A stretch of 7,812 bases of DNA from Chlorobiota bacterium (GTDB lineage: Bacteria > Bacteroidota > Bacteroidia > Bacteroidales > JAADJA01). Position numbers and translations under genes: made by a program. Position 1 is the first letter of the stretch. Each line of letters begins with the position of its first letter. Below the pieces are notes generated by a model. It searched no databases. It was not told the origin of the DNA and worked only from the letters and a program-made list of their open reading frames with translations. The DNA lies in the NCBI GenBank assembly GCA_030592565.1, contig JAUVIX010000167.1, positions 1-7,812 of the forward strand, given 5' to 3'. This document shows, piece by piece, positions 5,881 through 7,812 of this stretch.

Positions 5881-6072
5881 CTCTCTTAATTTATGCAATG
5901 TATAATATCTTATTAAATAATGTTTGTTCAGGATATTATCTACAAAAACTAAAAACCAAAGCTGACTCCTATTTCTTCCATTTAGGAAGTATAAAGAGAT
6001 ATTATTATCATGCTTATAAATAGTTCTCAAATAAGTAAATAGAAATTTAATGAATAATAAATAATTGGCATT

Positions 6073-7812
6073 ATGAAAAAAATTACGATTGGTTCCATTA
6101 TTCTAATTGCAGCATTTTTAATGCAATTAAACCCTGTTTGGTCACAAAAAACAGTTAATACTGATAAAGAAAATTTAACTGTTTCACCATCCCCACCTTT
6201 ATCCCCGGATGCTCTGGCTCTCCGCTATGATAATGGTGAGAATTCAAATAGTTATGGCATAACCGGAGGCGGCACATTTTATTGGGCTGCTTACTGGCCT
6301 GCAAGCGCTATGAGTAGTTATACCGGGTTAAATATTTATTCTATTGATGTCTATATTGGAGATGTGGGCGGGACAGAGACTTTGTATATATGGGATCAGG
6401 GGACTTCGGCCACAGAACCTGGAGCAGTGCTTTATACTGCAACCTTTACACCTGCCGGCCATTCCTGGGAACACATTGAACTCTCAAGCCCTGTTGCCAT
6501 AAGCGGCAACGATATATGGATAGGCATAGAGGTTAGCGGCCAACCCTCAGGTGAAACCCCGGCGGGCGGGGATTCCGGCCCGGCCAATACAGGGTTAGGC
6601 GATTTGTTAAGCACTGATGGAATTACTTTTGGATCCTCCGGATTGAACTATAACTGGAATATTTCAGCAAATCTTGATGATCCCGGGTGTCTTTCACCTA
6701 CAAACCTGACAGCATACAATACAACAACCACTTCAGCCACTTTGGCCTGGACTGATAATGCAGGTGTGTCATCTTTTGATATTGAACTGTTGCTTCACAA
6801 CACGCCACCAACAGGTTCCCCAAGCGTGTCAGGAGTAGGTAACCCTACTGTAATTAGTCAATTGAACCCTGATAAAATTTATGATTATTATGTTCGTGCA
6901 TATTGTAGTCAGTGGAGCGGGCCCTATTCATTTTCAACTGCCTGTTATATAATTAATGCCTTTCCTTATACAGAAACATTTGACAATAATCAAACAGCAG
7001 GTAGTTATACCGGTTGTACGATGGATGGTTCGGTTCCTCTTTGGTATTGCTGGTCAAACAATAGTTCAGATGACTTTGACTGGAATGTTCAATCAGGGAC
7101 AACACCAACAGCCAATACAGGCCCAACTGATGATATCACAACCGGAGGAAAATATTTATATACTGAATCATCGGGATGTAATGGAAACACTGCCTATGTG
7201 TTGGGGCCGGAGTTTAACTTTACCAGTTTGAATATTCCCGGCATCTCATTTTATTATCATATGGATGGGTCAGAAATGGGGACAATGAGCCTTGAAGTTT
7301 CAACAGACCAGGGAACATCCTGGAGTGAATTGTGGACTAAAAATGGTGCACAGGGTAGCTCGTGGCAAAAGCAGACAATTGCACTGTTTGGGTATGAAGT
7401 AAATACAAGTGTTATGTTCAGGTGGAAAGGGATTACCGGAACAGGGGAAACTTCTGATATGGCACTTGACCAGGTTATAGTTGGAGAATCAACAGAGGGT
7501 GCTGTGGAAGGTTATGTAACAACAGCAGGCACAAATGTGCCTTTGGAAAATGCCCTTGTTTCAATAGGGGGTTATACGGATTTAACTGACAATACAGGGT
7601 ATTACAATATAGAAAATATCCCATTGGGAGCATATACTGTTACCTGCGAATTTACCGATTATGTTACACAGCAAATCGAAGACTATATTGTCGTTCCAGG
7701 AATAACCACTTTAGATTTTGAAATGCCATACGGCAATTCTCCAACCAGTATGGATGCCAGTGGCTCAGATGGGCAGGTTGACCTTTCGTGGGGGCCTCCT
7801 TTGCCAATTGAA
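6073..7812 (+). CDS. Secreted multidomain protein: N-terminal beta-sandwich, FnIII, MAM-like, carboxypeptidase-regulatory-like domain; 3' end outside window
   Basis: The ATG at 6073 opens 580 codons that run off the right edge. Residues 1-24 are a Sec signal peptide (KK, then a hydrophobic core) with likely cleavage VWS/Q. Residues about 48-200 are a beta-sandwich of the sort seen in Bacteroidota cell-surface proteins (RYDNGENSNSYG, IYSIDVYIGD, IWIGIEVSG). A fibronectin type III domain follows at about 206-290 (PTNLTAYNTTTTSATLAW ... YDYYVRAYC). A MAM/concanavalin-like domain spans about 295-472 (FPYTETFD, FDWNVQSGTTPTANTGP, GGKYLYTE, SDMALDQV). A carboxypeptidase-regulatory-like beta domain (about 476-552, GYVTTAGTNVPLENALVSI) leads into a second FnIII start (PTSMDASGSDGQVDLSW). 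The modules suggest adhesion, glycan binding or a secreted protease/lectin scaffold. Export by type IX secretion is inferred from style; the sorting domain would lie beyond the window. Confidence 0.9.
   Translation, partial: MKKITIGSIILIAAFLMQLNPVWSQKTVNTDKENLTVSPSPPLSPDALALRYDNGENSNSYGITGGGTFYWAAYWPASAMSSYTGLNIYSIDVYIGDVGGTETLYIWDQGTSATEPGAVLYTATFTPAGHSWEHIELSSPVAISGNDIWIGIEVSGQPSGETPAGGDSGPANTGLGDLLSTDGITFGSSGLNYNWNISANLDDPGCLSPTNLTAYNTTTTSATLAWTDNAGVSSFDIELLLHNTPPTGSPSVSGVGNPTVISQLNPDKIYDYYVRAYCSQWSGPYSFSTACYIINAFPYTETFDNNQTAGSYTGCTMDGSVPLWYCWSNNSSDDFDWNVQSGTTPTANTGPTDDITTGGKYLYTESSGCNGNTAYVLGPEFNFTSLNIPGISFYYHMDGSEMGTMSLEVSTDQGTSWSELWTKNGAQGSSWQKQTIALFGYEVNTSVMFRWKGITGTGETSDMALDQVIVGESTEGAVEGYVTTAGTNVPLENALVSIGGYTDLTDNTGYYNIENIPLGAYTVTCEFTDYVTQQIEDYIVVPGITTLDFEMPYGNSPTSMDASGSDGQVDLSWGPPLPIE

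Larger units (their letters stand above)
5658..6072. other. AT-rich intergenic region without a convincing gene
   Basis: This 415-nt stretch separates the regulator from the secreted-protein gene. It begins with a mixed-composition part (5658-5807) that holds a protein-like minus-strand frame, and continues as very AT-rich sequence. A plus-strand ATG frame at 5808-6023 is dominated by Phe, Tyr, Leu, Asn and Lys, as expected from random AT-rich DNA, and I do not call it a gene. No strong terminator follows the regulator: GCAGGC (5644-5649) and GCCTGC (5676-5681) could pair but leave a 26-nt loop and no U-tract. The end (6024-6072) probably holds the 5' leader of the next gene. Confidence 0.6.

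Noticed and set aside
5808..6023. 71-codon plus-strand frame with a hydrophobic stretch
   Set aside because: Composition is what random AT-rich DNA gives (Phe, Tyr, Leu, Asn, Lys); there is no motif, and a promoter-like box lies inside it.

Overview
The window reads as a chromosomal segment of an AT-rich member of the Bacteroidota, most likely an anaerobic or microaerophilic Bacteroidales/Marinilabiliales-type organism. The pointers are starts without clear Shine-Dalgarno sequences, a TAnnTTTG-type promoter box, a large secreted multidomain beta-sandwich protein of the type exported by type IX secretion, an ADP-forming acyl-CoA synthetase and a Crp/Fnr regulator of a style common in this phylum. 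This placement is inferred from gene style, not from a marker gene. No tRNA, rRNA, CRISPR array or transposase was seen.

Layout. (1) Positions 1-1666, minus strand: a tight cluster of a class I SAM-dependent methyltransferase (broken by a one-base frameshift), a 43-residue small ORF, and the N-terminal 290 residues of an ADP-forming acyl-CoA synthetase alpha/CoA-binding part, which runs off the left edge. Gaps are 17 and 13 nt. (2) Positions 1718-1853: an intergenic block with three successive inverted repeats, including an almost loopless 9-bp GC-rich hairpin. (3) Positions 1938-4767, minus strand: a probable three-gene operon of an FAD/NAD(P)H-dependent disulfide-reductase-fold enzyme with a single active-site-type Cys, a 234-residue protein I do not recognise, and a DUF4405-type membrane protein with four His residues around its second transmembrane helix and a periplasmic C-terminal module. 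(4) Positions 4962-5657, plus strand: a divergent Crp/Fnr-family regulator. (5) Positions 5658-6072: an AT-rich gap without a convincing gene, holding a short protein-like open frame on the minus strand. (6) Positions 6073-7812, plus strand: the N-terminal 580 residues of a secreted modular protein, running off the right edge.

The most coherent unit is region 3 plus 4. The shared intergenic region holds a perfect ATTGA-N6-TCAAT dyad, which is the FNR-class operator pattern. It is centred about 41 bp upstream of the start predicted from a TAACTTTG box in front of the regulator. The regulator keeps the Glu and Arg of the recognition helix and has Cys residues at some FNR cluster positions. The working model is a redox- or oxygen-responsive regulator that controls itself and possibly the divergent flavoenzyme / unknown protein / membrane protein operon. 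The operator, the gene order and the residues are seen in the sequence; the regulatory logic and the joint function are inferred.
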